Positions 44,542 through 54,164 of a stretch of 64,000 nucleotides of DNA are shown piece after piece. The translations under genes were made by a program, and so were the position numbers. The stretch covers positions 1 to 64,000 of the forward strand of contig JBMOHS010000001.1 of the NCBI GenBank assembly GCA_049317725.1, read 5' to 3'. Origin of the DNA: CAIOZW01 sp049317725. GTDB lineage: Bacteria; Acidobacteriota; Blastocatellia; RBC074. Each line of letters starts with the position of its first letter. Positions within the stretch are counted from its first letter, which is position 1. The notes under the pieces were generated by a model. The model was not told the DNA's origin. It was given only the letters and a program-made list of their open reading frames with translations, and searched no databases.

Positions 44542-45890
44542 GCGCCGCCCCCCTGATGTTGGCCATCATCGTCGCCTTCCTCTGGCTGCTGCTGCGGCGC
44601 TGGCGCGATCCCTTCCTCCGGGCCTACGGGCTCTTCTTCCTCGTCCTGCTTATCTTTGCCTCGAACAAAGAGGGCTACGGGATCAGCAGTGCCTGGACGG
44701 AGGCGACCTTCAGTCCATTGAGCCTGCTGCGATGGATCCTGCTGGGGTGGCTGGTCTGGCAAGCGTGGCGATTGCCCCGACCAGAGGGCTTCCAAGTCAA
44801 CCTTCCCATCGCCAGTGTCGTCGTGCTCCTCCTGGTCTTCATCCTCCTTTCCGGATTCTACGCGACGGACCGCGGGTATTCCTTGATGCGGGGCCTCAGT
44901 TTTGCCTTGCTCGCCTTCGCACTGATCAAAGGGCTTGGGCCATATCTGTACCAGTGCACGCACTGTCTGCTCTTCTTCCGCTTTCATTACGCGGCGGCCT
45001 GGATTGTGCTTGCCCCTTTTCTGCTGCTGCACGCGACAGGAACAGGGTATGGCGTGACGATCATCATGGGTCAATATGCGGGATTCTTTGGCAATCAGAA
45101 CGCGATTGGAGCCATCTCGGCGCTCTTGACCCCCTTTGTCCTCTTTCATTGGCAAGTGTTGGCGAAGCGGCGCTGGCAGCGACTGGCAGATTTGGCACTG
45201 ATCGGGATGATGCTCGTCGGCGTCTGGCTCTCTGGATCGCGCAATGGGACCGCCTCGACCCTGGTGGCGATGACGGCCTATTTTTTCATCGTCAATCTGC
45301 AGAGTCGGTTGAAGATCGTCGCCGCCGGGGTGCTGCTGCTCCTCCTCTTCGGCTTCTTTCCGACCCTGCAGCAGGATGTCACCCGCTTCATCCGTAAAGG
45401 GACGGACCGGACAGTCGAGATTCGCGACTTTCGTTCGCAATTGACCGAAGAGCGTCGCTACGAGATGTGGAGCGGAGTCTGGCCAAAGTTCTGGGCGCAG
45501 AGCCTGACGGGGTACGGATTTGCGCAATCCCACCTCCTCGTCTACGAGTTTACGGAAGATCGAGAATCGGGACGTTCGCTCCACAACAGCTACCTGGAAG
45601 TCTTCGGCGATCTGGGGCTTCCTGGAATTACCCTGCTCTTGCTGTTGTTGGCGTTCGTCGGGGGAGAGTGCCTGGGGGTGATCACAGGGGGCAGAGGACT
45701 CTTCGAACGACAGATTGCCGCGGTCTTCATCTCGACCTTCGTCGCGGGCAGCTTCAACGCCTTCTTCGAGAGCTGGATGTTTTCGGTTGGCAATCTGCTC
45801 TCGCTGCTCTACTGGGCCTCAGTCGCCGGAGTGATCGCGCAGACGACTTGGCAGCCGGTCAGTCGCTGGCAGTTGAATCCGGCACGATAG
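44538..45890 (+). CDS. O-antigen polymerase/ligase-like membrane protein (Wzy/WaaL family, second copy)
   Basis: The 450-residue protein has about ten to twelve hydrophobic segments, starting LMLAIIVAFLWLLLRRW. The O-antigen ligase-type signature is split between WLSGSRNGTASTLVAM and the large loop with RSLHNSYLEVFGDLGLPG. The conserved arginine of the loop may lie in RKGTDRTVEIRDFRSQL. It is likely the polymerase (Wzy) or a ligase for the glycan made by this operon. The start overlaps the preceding stop as ATGA. A 9-bp tandem repeat begins at the base after its stop codon. Confidence 0.88.
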   Translation: MSAAPLMLAIIVAFLWLLLRRWRDPFLRAYGLFFLVLLIFASNKEGYGISSAWTEATFSPLSLLRWILLGWLVWQAWRLPRPEGFQVNLPIASVVVLLLVFILLSGFYATDRGYSLMRGLSFALLAFALIKGLGPYLYQCTHCLLFFRFHYAAAWIVLAPFLLLHATGTGYGVTIIMGQYAGFFGNQNAIGAISALLTPFVLFHWQVLAKRRWQRLADLALIGMMLVGVWLSGSRNGTASTLVAMTAYFFIVNLQSRLKIVAAGVLLLLLFGFFPTLQQDVTRFIRKGTDRTVEIRDFRSQLTEERRYEMWSGVWPKFWAQSLTGYGFAQSHLLVYEFTEDRESGRSLHNSYLEVFGDLGLPGITLLLLLLAFVGGECLGVITGGRGLFERQIAAVFISTFVAGSFNAFFESWMFSVGNLLSLLYWASVAGVIAQTTWQPVSRWQLNPAR

Positions 45891-45917
45891 CCAAGATAGC
45901 CAAGATAGCCAAGATAG
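45891..45917. repeat. Three exact copies of a 9-bp tandem repeat
   Basis: CCAAGATAG is repeated three times directly after the TAG stop of the Wzy-like gene, so the array begins at the stop codon. A related string TTGGGGTAACTGGGG follows. It lies between two EPS genes inside the operon and is transcribed. Confidence 0.85.
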
Positions 45918-45954
45918 TTGGGGTAACTGGGGCAAGTTGCAAGGAGAGGGAGCG

Positions 45955-47205
45955 GTGGAGGAGCGCCGGGTTCTAGTCAATGCGATCGCCTCGACCGCGG
46001 GAGGAGGTCGCACCTACCTGCGCCAAGTCCTGCCCCGCTTGGCAGAACAGGCGGAGAGGGGGGAGCGATTCACGGTCCTGGTGCCGGCGTCGATGGTCGA
46101 AGCGTACCGGGCCTCGCTTGGCGAGAGAGGGGGCACGGTCTCGATCGAACCGGGTCCGACCGGTGGTGTCGCGAGGCGCTGGTGGTGGGAGCAGACAGGG
46201 CTGCGAAACCGGATCGTGGAGGGGCGCTACGACCTGCTCCTCTCGCTCGGAAATCTGGGCTTGCTGCGCTCTCCCATACCGCAGATTCTCTTCAATCGAA
46301 GTGATCTCCTCTTTTCGCGACGCTTCCGGCAAGATCTGTGCGAGCGCGGGGAGTGGCGAATGTGGCTCGAAAACCAGCTCCGGTTTGGGTTGGCGAGCCT
46401 GTCGATCCGTCGGTCCACGCTCAACCTGACGCCGACACGGGCCTTTGCCGACCGGATCCGGGAGGTGCGCTGGCTCCGCAAGGAGCGGTTCGAGACTCTG
46501 CCCTTCGGGGTGGATCGGGACCGGTTTCGGGAGTTGTGCGGAGAGGCGTTGAGCCCACCACCGGCGTGGTGGAGTCAGGTCGCGCCGCAGCCGGGCATTC
46601 GACGGCTGCTCTACGTCAGCCACTACAACTACTTCCGGAATTTCGAGGCGCTGCTGCGAGCGCTCCCGGCGATTCGGAACGAATTGGCGCGGGCGACGGG
46701 CGAGCAGGTGGAGCTGGTCCTGACGACGAAGCTGGAGCGGGGAGCGGTCTACGGCGGCTACGACGCGACCCGTGCTGCCGAACTGGTCGAACGTTTGGGG
46801 ATTCGGTGCGCGGTGCGGATGCTTGGGGAGGTGGCGTGGGAAGAGCTGCAGGGGCTCTACCGGTCGGCGGACCTCTTCATCTGCCCGTCCTATGCGGAGA
46901 GTTTTGGGCATCCGCTGGTCGAGGCGATGGCGAGCGGGCTGCCAGTCCTCTCGGCGGATCTGCCGGTGCACCGGGAGGTCTGCGGAGACGCCGCGCGCTA
47001 CTTCTCTCTTGACGAGGAGGGCGCGCTCGCGAAGCGGACGATCGCGCTGCTCCTCGACGAAGGGGAGCGGGTGCGGATGGCGGCGAGCGGCCGTGAGCGT
47101 GTCGCCAGCCTCTTCTCGTGGGACGAGCACGTCGAGCGGCTGCTGCGGTTGATCCGGGAGATCCTGTCGGTTCCGCCTGGAAAGAGGGGAGGGGAGAAGT
47201 CGTGA
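45955..47205 (+). CDS. Family 4-type (GT-B) glycosyltransferase
   Basis: The ~416-residue product has the N-terminal VLVNAIASTAGGGRTYLRQVLPRL, then LLLSLGNLGLLRSPIPQILFNRSD, and the C-terminal donor half with RLLYVSHYNYFRNFEALLRAL, and PSYAESFGHPLVEAMASGLP carrying the E-x7-E-like pattern. The start is a GTG at 45955 with AGGAG behind it; a TTG at 45937 is possible. The end overlaps the next gene as GTGA. It is separated from the Wzy-like gene by the tandem repeat, the only sizeable intercistronic gap in this half of the operon. Confidence 0.87.
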   Translation: MEERRVLVNAIASTAGGGRTYLRQVLPRLAEQAERGERFTVLVPASMVEAYRASLGERGGTVSIEPGPTGGVARRWWWEQTGLRNRIVEGRYDLLLSLGNLGLLRSPIPQILFNRSDLLFSRRFRQDLCERGEWRMWLENQLRFGLASLSIRRSTLNLTPTRAFADRIREVRWLRKERFETLPFGVDRDRFRELCGEALSPPPAWWSQVAPQPGIRRLLYVSHYNYFRNFEALLRALPAIRNELARATGEQVELVLTTKLERGAVYGGYDATRAAELVERLGIRCAVRMLGEVAWEELQGLYRSADLFICPSYAESFGHPLVEAMASGLPVLSADLPVHREVCGDAARYFSLDEEGALAKRTIALLLDEGERVRMAASGRERVASLFSWDEHVERLLRLIREILSVPPGKRGGEKS

Positions 47206-48113
47206 GCATTCCAGTCTCGGTCGTCATTCCCGTCAAGAACGAGGCGAAGAACCTTCCGGCCTGCTTGGCGAGCGTTGCCTTTGCCGACGAGATCTGGGTG
47301 GTCGATTCCAGCAGCACCGATGGGACCACGGCGATCGCCGAGGCCCACGGGGCCCAGATCGTCCAGTTTGTCTATGACGGTGGATTTCCGAAGAAGAAGA
47401 ATTGGGCCTTGACCCACCTGCCCCTGCGGCACGAGTGGGTGCTGCTGCTCGACGCCGATGAGCGGGTTCCTCCTGCGTTAGCGGAGGAGATCGCAGCGGT
47501 CCTCGCTGCGCCAGGGGAGATCGATGGATACTACCTCAATCGGCGCCTGATCTTTCTGGGTCGCTGGATTCGCCACGCCGGGTGGTACCCGAGCTGGAAC
47601 CTGCGCCTCTTCCGTCACGCCCTCGGACGGTTCGAGAAGATCGAGACCCGGGCGGTGGAGCAGGCAGGGGACGTCGAGGTCCACGAGCACGTCGTCCTGC
47701 GCGGCCGCACCGGCTACCTCCAGCAAGACCTTCTCCACGAAGACTTCAAGAGCATCTACCACTTCGTCGAGCGCCACAATCGGTACTCCAACTGGGAGGC
47801 GCAGGTCTACCTCGACTTCGCGGAGGGCCGCAGGGGCGGAGATCGCCAGATCGAGGCGTCGCTCTTCGGAGGTCCCCTTGCGCGCAAGCGGTGGCTCAAG
47901 CAGCTCTGGCCCCGCCTGCCCTTCCGGCCTTGGCTGCGGTTCATCTGGATGTATCTGCTGCGGGGCGGAATCCTCGACGGGCGGGCCGGGTTGATCTTCT
48001 GCACGCTGATGAGCCTGCACGAGGCCGTGATTGGGGCGAAGCTCTACGAGCTGCAATGGCGGCGGTCCCAGTCCGTGGATCGTTCGGAAGATGAGAGGAA
48101 CGAGGAACGCTAG
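47202..48113 (+). CDS. Family 2 glycosyltransferase (WaaE/KdtX-like)
   Basis: The 303-residue product begins VSVVIPVKNEAKNLPACLAS and has IWVVDSSSTDGTTAIA, KKKNWALTHLP and the metal motif LLLDADERVPPAL. The tail WMYLLRGGILDGRAGLIFC is typical of the WaaE/KdtX branch, which adds glucose to lipopolysaccharide cores in enterobacteria. The GTG at 47202 overlaps the previous stop as GTGA and has GAGGGGAG nearby. Its donor here is open. The second AsnB-like gene starts three bases after its stop. Confidence 0.9.
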   Translation: MSIPVSVVIPVKNEAKNLPACLASVAFADEIWVVDSSSTDGTTAIAEAHGAQIVQFVYDGGFPKKKNWALTHLPLRHEWVLLLDADERVPPALAEEIAAVLAAPGEIDGYYLNRRLIFLGRWIRHAGWYPSWNLRLFRHALGRFEKIETRAVEQAGDVEVHEHVVLRGRTGYLQQDLLHEDFKSIYHFVERHNRYSNWEAQVYLDFAEGRRGGDRQIEASLFGGPLARKRWLKQLWPRLPFRPWLRFIWMYLLRGGILDGRAGLIFCTLMSLHEAVIGAKLYELQWRRSQSVDRSEDERNEER

Positions 48114-48116
48114 CGG

Positions 48117-50066
48117 ATGTGCGGCATTTGCGGGCTGGTCGGTCACGACAATCTGGACGTCATCACGGGGATGACGGCGCGGCTCACCCACCGGGGACCG
48201 GACGATGGGGGGGAGTTCCGTGACCGGGAGGCGAGGGTGGCGCTCGGCCATCGCCGGTTGAGCATTCTCGATCGTTCGCCGCTGGGGCGGCAACCGATGA
48301 GCAGCGAGGATGGCCAACTACACCTGACCTTCAACGGAGAGATCTACAATTACCTTACGCTGCGCGACGGACTCGATCCGGCCCGCCATCGCTTCCACTC
48401 TGGAACCGATACGGAGGTGATCCTCCGGCTCTACGAAGAGCGAGGGAGGGCGGCCTTCCCGGCCCTCGACGGGATGTTCGCCTTCGCGCTCTACGATGCA
48501 CGAGAGGGCCGGCTGCACCTGGTCCGGGATCCCCTCGGGATCAAGCCGCTCTACTATGCGGCGATGCCAGGAAAGCTCCTCTTCGGATCAGAGATCAAAT
48601 GCCTGCTCGCTTCGGGGGCCTATCAGGCAGAGATTGAGTGGCAATCGGTCCACGACTTCTTCTCCTACCTCTACGTGCCTTCGCCGCGGACGATGTTCGC
48701 GGGGATCGAGCAGTTACTCCCCGGACATTCGCTGGAGTACGACGTGCGTCGACGCGAGGTGGTACGGATCGAACGCTTCTGGGATCCGTGGCGGGGACGA
48801 GAAAAGACGGTCGATTACGAGCGGAGCCCGGCCGAGTGGCAGCGCGAGATTCGTGCGACGCTCAGCGCGGCGGTCGATCGACAGCGGATGGGGGACGTGC
48901 CGGTCGGGGCCTTTCTCTCAGGGGGAGTCGACTCGAACGTCCTGGTTGGGCTGATGGCGGAGCAGTCGACGACGCCGGTGCGCACCTTCACGATGCGCTT
49001 CGACGAGCCGGGCCTCGACTACTACGATGAGCGGGACGAGGCACGGCGAATCGCGACCCGTTTCGGAACGGACCACCACGAAATCTCCGTCGACCTCTCC
49101 CACCCGGAGGAGATGCTCGACCTCGTTGAGTATTTCGATCAGCCCTTCGGGAACACGACCTTCTACTTGACGTGGCTGCTCTCACGCGAAACACGGCGGG
49201 AAGTCACCGTTGCCCTCTCCGGGGTCGGCGGAGACGAGCTCTTTGGCGGCTATCCGCGCTACCGGGCGGTGCAGGCGATGCGTTGGCTGCGGTGGATTCC
49301 TCCATCGCTCGGCCAGGCAGGGGTCGGGCTGCTGCGCCCCTTCCGGGACCACTTTGGCAATCGACGGCTGCATCGGATCCGCGCGCTGCTGGGCGGGCTC
49401 GATCCCGATCCAGCCGAGCAATACCTGCGTTGGGTCTACTACCTCGACGAGGGGCGCAAGGCGGAGCTGCTCCTGCCCCGCAGCGGGGGGAAGAGCCCGC
49501 TCCGGTCCTCACGGGTCTTGGCGGAACGGCTCGCCGAGATGCCGGCCGGGTGGCAGAAGCGGGAGGCCGGTAATCGATTCTCCTGGCTCGATGTCGAGAC
49601 CTTTCTGCCGGACAACCTCTTGGCCTACACCGATCGCATGAGTATGGCGTGGGGGCTGGAGGTGCGCGTCCCCTTTCTCGATCAATCCTTGGTCGAGCTG
49701 GCCTTTGCCATTCCCTTCTCCCTCAAGCAGAACCGGCGGGGGAGCAAATGGATTCTGCGGGAGGCCTTCGACGACCTGATTCCCGAAGCCAATCGACACG
49801 TCCCGAAGAAGGGATTCAATCTGCCCCTCGGCCACTGGATGCGCACGCGGTTCGATCGGTTCTTCGAGTCACGGCTGCCGCGGGCCTACGTCGAGCGGGA
49901 GGGGATCTTCCGGTATGACGCAATCCAGCGGATGCGGGAGGAGCATCGACGCGGGCTCCGCGACAACGGCTACGAACTCTTCGCGCTGTTGATCTTCGAC
50001 ACGTGGTATCGGAAGTACCTCACCGGAACCGAGCCGATGGTGGGAGGGGAGCACGGCAGCAGATGA
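48117..50066 (+). CDS. AsnB-like glutamine amidotransferase / asparagine synthase (second copy)
   Basis: The 649-residue protein has Cys2 (MCGICGLVGHDN), RGPDDGGEF, GHRRLSILDRSP and FNGEIYNY in the glutaminase half, and FLSGGVDSNVLVGLM, DYYDERDEARRIATRFGTDHHE and LSGVGGDELFGGYP in the synthetase half. It differs enough from the copy at 30571 (different loops and C-terminus) that recent duplication is unlikely. It overlaps the bi-domain oxidoreductase gene as ATGA and is followed by a heparinase-family gene, a frequent EPS cassette. Amidation of a uronic acid in the polymer is a reasonable idea (inference). Confidence 0.9.
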   Translation: MCGICGLVGHDNLDVITGMTARLTHRGPDDGGEFRDREARVALGHRRLSILDRSPLGRQPMSSEDGQLHLTFNGEIYNYLTLRDGLDPARHRFHSGTDTEVILRLYEERGRAAFPALDGMFAFALYDAREGRLHLVRDPLGIKPLYYAAMPGKLLFGSEIKCLLASGAYQAEIEWQSVHDFFSYLYVPSPRTMFAGIEQLLPGHSLEYDVRRREVVRIERFWDPWRGREKTVDYERSPAEWQREIRATLSAAVDRQRMGDVPVGAFLSGGVDSNVLVGLMAEQSTTPVRTFTMRFDEPGLDYYDERDEARRIATRFGTDHHEISVDLSHPEEMLDLVEYFDQPFGNTTFYLTWLLSRETRREVTVALSGVGGDELFGGYPRYRAVQAMRWLRWIPPSLGQAGVGLLRPFRDHFGNRRLHRIRALLGGLDPDPAEQYLRWVYYLDEGRKAELLLPRSGGKSPLRSSRVLAERLAEMPAGWQKREAGNRFSWLDVETFLPDNLLAYTDRMSMAWGLEVRVPFLDQSLVELAFAIPFSLKQNRRGSKWILREAFDDLIPEANRHVPKKGFNLPLGHWMRTRFDRFFESRLPRAYVEREGIFRYDAIQRMREEHRRGLRDNGYELFALLIFDTWYRKYLTGTEPMVGGEHGSR

Positions 50067-52243
50067 AACAGGTCATCCAGCATTTTCGGACAGGGGAGTT
50101 GCGGGTCGAAGAGGTCCCAGAGGCGAGCTCACGGCGCGGCGGAGTTCTCGTCAGCAATGTTGCCTCACTGATCAGCCCTGGGACAGAGAAGATGGCGGTC
50201 GAGCTGGCCCGGAAATCCCTGCTCGGCAAGGCGCGGGAGCGCCCGGACCTGGTCCGGCAAGTCCTCCGCAAATGGCGACGGGACGGGTTGGCCAGTACCT
50301 TCCGGACGGTCCGCACGAAACTCGAGACGAGCTTGGCCCCAGGGTACAGTTGCGCCGGGATCGTGCGCGGCGTCGGGGCAGGAGCCGAGGAGTTTCAGGT
50401 CGGCGATCGGGTCGCCTGTGCCGGCTACAACTACGCCTCGCACGCCGAGCGGGTCTTCGTGCCAAAGAATCTGGCGGTGCGGATCCCGGACGGAGTCAGC
50501 TTCGAGGAGGCCGCCTTCGTCACGCTCGGAGCGATCGCCGTTCAGGGCGTGCGGACAGCCGGGGTCGGATTGGGAGAGACGGTCGCGGTCATCGGGTTGG
50601 GTTTGATTGGACAACTGACCGTGCAGATCCTGCGGGCCGCCGGCTGCCGGGTGCTGGCGATCGATCTCGATCGGGAGCGGGTTGAGCTTGCTCTCCGGTT
50701 GGGAGCGGAGACTGGGTGCACTCGCCACGACCCACAGCTGACCGAGGTCTGCGACCGCCTCACCCAAGGGCGCGGCGTCGACGCGGTCATCATCACGGCG
50801 GCGGGCCCGACGAACGACCCGATCGAACTGGCCGCCGCCTTGGCCCGGGACCGGGCCGTCCTCTCTCTCGTCGGGGCAGTTGGAATGAACCTGCCCCGCC
50901 GCCCCTTCTTCGAGAAGGAGCTGCAGGTGAGGCTCTCGCGATCCTATGGCCCGGGCCGCTACGATCCTCGCTACGAGGAGCAAGGAATCGACTACCCGAT
51001 CGGGTACGTCCGCTGGACGGAGCGCCGCAACATGGAGGCGTTTCTGCGGCTGGTCGCGGAGAAGCGGATCGAACTGGTACCGCTGATCACCCACCGCTTC
51101 GCGATTGACGAGGCCGTCGCGGCCTACCAGATCGTCACTGGCCAACCGGCGACGCCCCACTTGGCCATTCTGCTGCAGTACCCGGAGCGCGACACAGATT
51201 CCCCCCCTTCGGTTCGCCGTCCAGCAACGGGGGTTGGCACTGAAGGGACGATCGGGATCGGGCTGATCGGGGCTGGCAACTTTGCGCGAAGTGTCCTTCT
51301 CCCCCGGCTGGTCCGCCAACTGGACACCAGCAACGCGCAGATTCTCGGGGTGGCCACGGCGAATGGGCGCACCGCCAAGTCGGTTGCCGCCGAGTATCGT
51401 GTGCCCTTCGGCACCACCGATTACCGGGCCCTCCTCGCCGATGAAGCGATTCGGGCGGTGATCATCACGACTCGCCACGACACGCACGCCACGATCGCTG
51501 CGGAGGCCCTTCGCGCCGGCAAAGCGGTCTTTGTCGAGAAGCCGCTGGCAATTCGGGAAGCGGAGCTGAGAGACCTTGAGGCGGCGATGGAGGAGACGGG
51601 GGGGCGCGTGATGGTCGGATTCAATCGACGCTTCTCGCCCTTCTCGATCGAGCTGCGCCAGTTCTTCGACGGGAGAGGACCACTGGTGATCACCTATCGG
51701 GTCAATGCCGGCCCGCTGCCCCCGGAGAGCTGGATTCACGGAGAGGAGGGGGGCGGTCGGATTCTCGGCGAGGTCTGCCACTTTCTCGACTTTCTGCAGT
51801 TCCTCACCGCGGCCGAGCCGATCGAAATCTACGCGATCCCCACGACTGCCCCAACGGGAGCAGGGAGTGGGTCGAGCCCGGAGACAGTCGTCGTGCAGAC
51901 CCGCTGGAGCGATGGTTCGATCGGGACGATCGAGTACCTTGCTACCGGCGACCGCGGGCTCGCCAAGGAACGGATCGAAGTCCACGGAGGGGGACGGAGC
52001 GCCATCCTCGACGACTTTCGTGGGCTGGAATGCTGGGCCGATGGGAGGCGACGACGCCATCGCGCCTTCCAGCAGCGGAAGGGGTTCGACGAAGAGATCA
52101 CCGCCTTCCTGACGGCACTCCGCAGTGGGGAAGAATTTCCAGTTTCCTGGACGAGTCTGGTCCAGACGACCCGGGCGACCCTGGCGATTGAGGAGTCGAT
52201 CCGAGTGGGCCACCCGATTCAACCTCCCCGGGGGCGAGTGTGA
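50063..52243 (+). CDS. Bi-domain oxidoreductase: alcohol dehydrogenase fused to Gfo/Idh/MocA domain
   Basis: The 726-residue product joins two enzymes. Residues ~1-385 resemble a medium-chain zinc-type dehydrogenase: LISPGTEKMAVELARKSLLG, GYSCAGIVRGVGAGAEEFQVGDRVACAG and the NAD fold VAVIGLGLIGQLTVQILRAAG. Residues ~410-726 are a MocA-type oxidoreductase with GIGLIGAGNFARSVLLPRL, VIITTRHDTHATIA and AVFVEKPLAIRE. The usual zinc ligands of the dehydrogenase half are not all evident. Such fusions occur beside heparinase II/III genes in EPS loci and probably act on a nucleotide sugar or polymer unit. ATGA overlap upstream, GTGA overlap downstream. Confidence 0.9.
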   Translation: MKQVIQHFRTGELRVEEVPEASSRRGGVLVSNVASLISPGTEKMAVELARKSLLGKARERPDLVRQVLRKWRRDGLASTFRTVRTKLETSLAPGYSCAGIVRGVGAGAEEFQVGDRVACAGYNYASHAERVFVPKNLAVRIPDGVSFEEAAFVTLGAIAVQGVRTAGVGLGETVAVIGLGLIGQLTVQILRAAGCRVLAIDLDRERVELALRLGAETGCTRHDPQLTEVCDRLTQGRGVDAVIITAAGPTNDPIELAAALARDRAVLSLVGAVGMNLPRRPFFEKELQVRLSRSYGPGRYDPRYEEQGIDYPIGYVRWTERRNMEAFLRLVAEKRIELVPLITHRFAIDEAVAAYQIVTGQPATPHLAILLQYPERDTDSPPSVRRPATGVGTEGTIGIGLIGAGNFARSVLLPRLVRQLDTSNAQILGVATANGRTAKSVAAEYRVPFGTTDYRALLADEAIRAVIITTRHDTHATIAAEALRAGKAVFVEKPLAIREAELRDLEAAMEETGGRVMVGFNRRFSPFSIELRQFFDGRGPLVITYRVNAGPLPPESWIHGEEGGGRILGEVCHFLDFLQFLTAAEPIEIYAIPTTAPTGAGSGSSPETVVVQTRWSDGSIGTIEYLATGDRGLAKERIEVHGGGRSAILDDFRGLECWADGRRRRHRAFQQRKGFDEEITAFLTALRSGEEFPVSWTSLVQTTRATLAIEESIRVGHPIQPPRGRV

Positions 52244-54132
52244 AGAGCCATCCTACCTCTGCCACCCCTGTCGGTCCACTGAGAATGCCGCTGCTGATCT
52301 GGCGAACGCTAGCGCCCTTGCGGTGGGAGCAGCTCGTCTATCGGCCGTGGCGAGTGGCGGAGAAGCGGCTCTACCGGCACGTGCCTGTTCTTGCCGAGCG
52401 CTGGCGACGGGTCACCAAACCGGGCCCACCCGTGGATCGCGCCGGACTGGAAGCGATCCAGGGGTTGTTGCGAGAGGAAGGGGCAGCCCACCTTCTCCCC
52501 GCTCCAGATGCCGCACTCGTCGAGGAGTGGGAAGACTTCCGGGCAGGGCGCTTCACCTTTCTGGGGCGGTCACGGACACTGCCATCCCCGGACTGGAACG
52601 CGCGCTATGAGAGCCACCTCTGGAACTACCAACTGCACTACTTTGGCTGGACGCTCGACTGCGTGCGCCAACGGGTCGAGACGGGTACCAAAGAGCCCCT
52701 TGAGCGATGCCAGAGGCTGATCGAGCAATGGATTGACGAGGCGTGCCCCGGCCGGAGTGATGGGTGGGACGCCTATCCGCTCTCGCTGCGGGTCGTCCAT
52801 TGGATCTACGGGTATTGCCTGCTGGCGGGCATCGAGTCGACGGCGAATCCACCGTTGCCCGCCTCCTTCCTGGAGCGGTGGCGTGGATCGATGCATCGGC
52901 AACTGGCCTTCCTCTCGGGCCACCTCGAGTACCACTTGCTGGCCAACCACCTCTTCAAGAATGCCAAGGCACTGGTCATCGGAGGGGTCTTCTTTGGCAA
53001 GCGGCGCTGGCTGGCGCAGGGGCTCCGGCTGCTCTGGCGCGAAGTGGAGGAGCAGGTCCTGCCCGATGGCGGCCACTTCGAGCGGGCGCCGATGTACCAC
53101 GCGCAGACCCTCGGGGATCTGCTCGAATGTGTCGCGGTGTTGCGGCGGATCGGTGAGCCGATCCCCCCCGAGATCGCGACGCGACTCTCCACCATGGTCG
53201 CCTTTCTCGATGCAGTGCGCGACCAGACGGGAGACCGGCTCGCCGCCTTCAATGACACGGCAGCGACACGGGAGACTCGCCCGGGTCCCCTCCTTGAGAC
53301 TGCACGAAGAATGGGTCTCCCGGTCCCCGCTCCCTGCCCGCCCAGCCAAGGGATGGCGCGGCAGTTTCCCGAAACAGGATACCACCTCTGGATCCGTTCT
53401 GACGCAAGTGGGCAGATGACGGAAAAGATCATCGTCGACACGGGTCCTCCCTCCGTCTCCTACAACACGGCCCACGCGCACTGCGACCTGCTCAGCTTCG
53501 AGCTGCACCTCGACGGCCATCTTTGGATCGCCGACACGGGCGTACACGGTTACGGCGGTGACCCGTTTCGCGCCTATTGCCGCTCGACGCGGGCCCACAA
53601 TACCCTCACCATCGATGGACAGGAGCAGTCGGAGATCTGGGGGATCTTCCGGATGGGACGGCAGGCCGAGCCACTCGACGCCACTTCACAAGGGGCAGCG
53701 GACGAGTGGACGTGTCTGGCCACCTATCGTCCCGGGCTCCCTCCCCACCTCTGCCACCAACGCCGGTTTCGACGCGCCCCGGATGGGAGCTGGACGATCG
53801 AAGACCGGATTCTGGCTCCTTTCACGAAACGGCAAGGCTCACCGTCGAGCTGGCAGGTTGAGAGCTTTCTCCACCTGACACCCGAAATTTCTGTGGAACG
53901 GGAGGGAGCGGGGCCCGGCCTGCGCCTCTCGCAAGGCACCGTCCACTACCGACTGCTCCCCTTCGGAGAGAGTCTGCCCGAAATAGTGATTCACCGGGCA
54001 GTCGAGGGGGCCCCAGAGGGATGGCTCTTTCCGGCGTTTGGGGTGGCCGTTCCCGGGACGATGCTGACATATTGCTGGTCCATCAGCGCAGACCAGCCCT
54101 TCGGATTCCGGCTGGTTCCTGAAGCACCTTGA
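52240..54132 (+). CDS. Heparinase II/III-family polysaccharide lyase-like protein
   Basis: The 630-residue protein has an N-terminal alpha-toroid (WDAYPLSLRVVHWIYGYCL, LEYHLLANHLFKNAKALVIGG, DGGHFERAPMYHAQTLGDLL) and a C-terminal beta-sandwich with NTAHAHCDLLSFELHLDGH and RAHNTLTIDGQEQSEIW. The Tyr and His residues in these segments are candidate catalytic or metal residues of uronic-acid lyases. No signal peptide is visible, so it may act inside the cell or use another route. It probably trims or edits the uronate-containing EPS. The start overlaps the previous stop as GTGA. Confidence 0.88.
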   Translation: MKSHPTSATPVGPLRMPLLIWRTLAPLRWEQLVYRPWRVAEKRLYRHVPVLAERWRRVTKPGPPVDRAGLEAIQGLLREEGAAHLLPAPDAALVEEWEDFRAGRFTFLGRSRTLPSPDWNARYESHLWNYQLHYFGWTLDCVRQRVETGTKEPLERCQRLIEQWIDEACPGRSDGWDAYPLSLRVVHWIYGYCLLAGIESTANPPLPASFLERWRGSMHRQLAFLSGHLEYHLLANHLFKNAKALVIGGVFFGKRRWLAQGLRLLWREVEEQVLPDGGHFERAPMYHAQTLGDLLECVAVLRRIGEPIPPEIATRLSTMVAFLDAVRDQTGDRLAAFNDTAATRETRPGPLLETARRMGLPVPAPCPPSQGMARQFPETGYHLWIRSDASGQMTEKIIVDTGPPSVSYNTAHAHCDLLSFELHLDGHLWIADTGVHGYGGDPFRAYCRSTRAHNTLTIDGQEQSEIWGIFRMGRQAEPLDATSQGAADEWTCLATYRPGLPPHLCHQRRFRRAPDGSWTIEDRILAPFTKRQGSPSSWQVESFLHLTPEISVEREGAGPGLRLSQGTVHYRLLPFGESLPEIVIHRAVEGAPEGWLFPAFGVAVPGTMLTYCWSISADQPFGFRLVPEAP

Positions 54133-54164
54133 CGAATCCGGGCTCTTCGCTGGATCCTTGCGGC

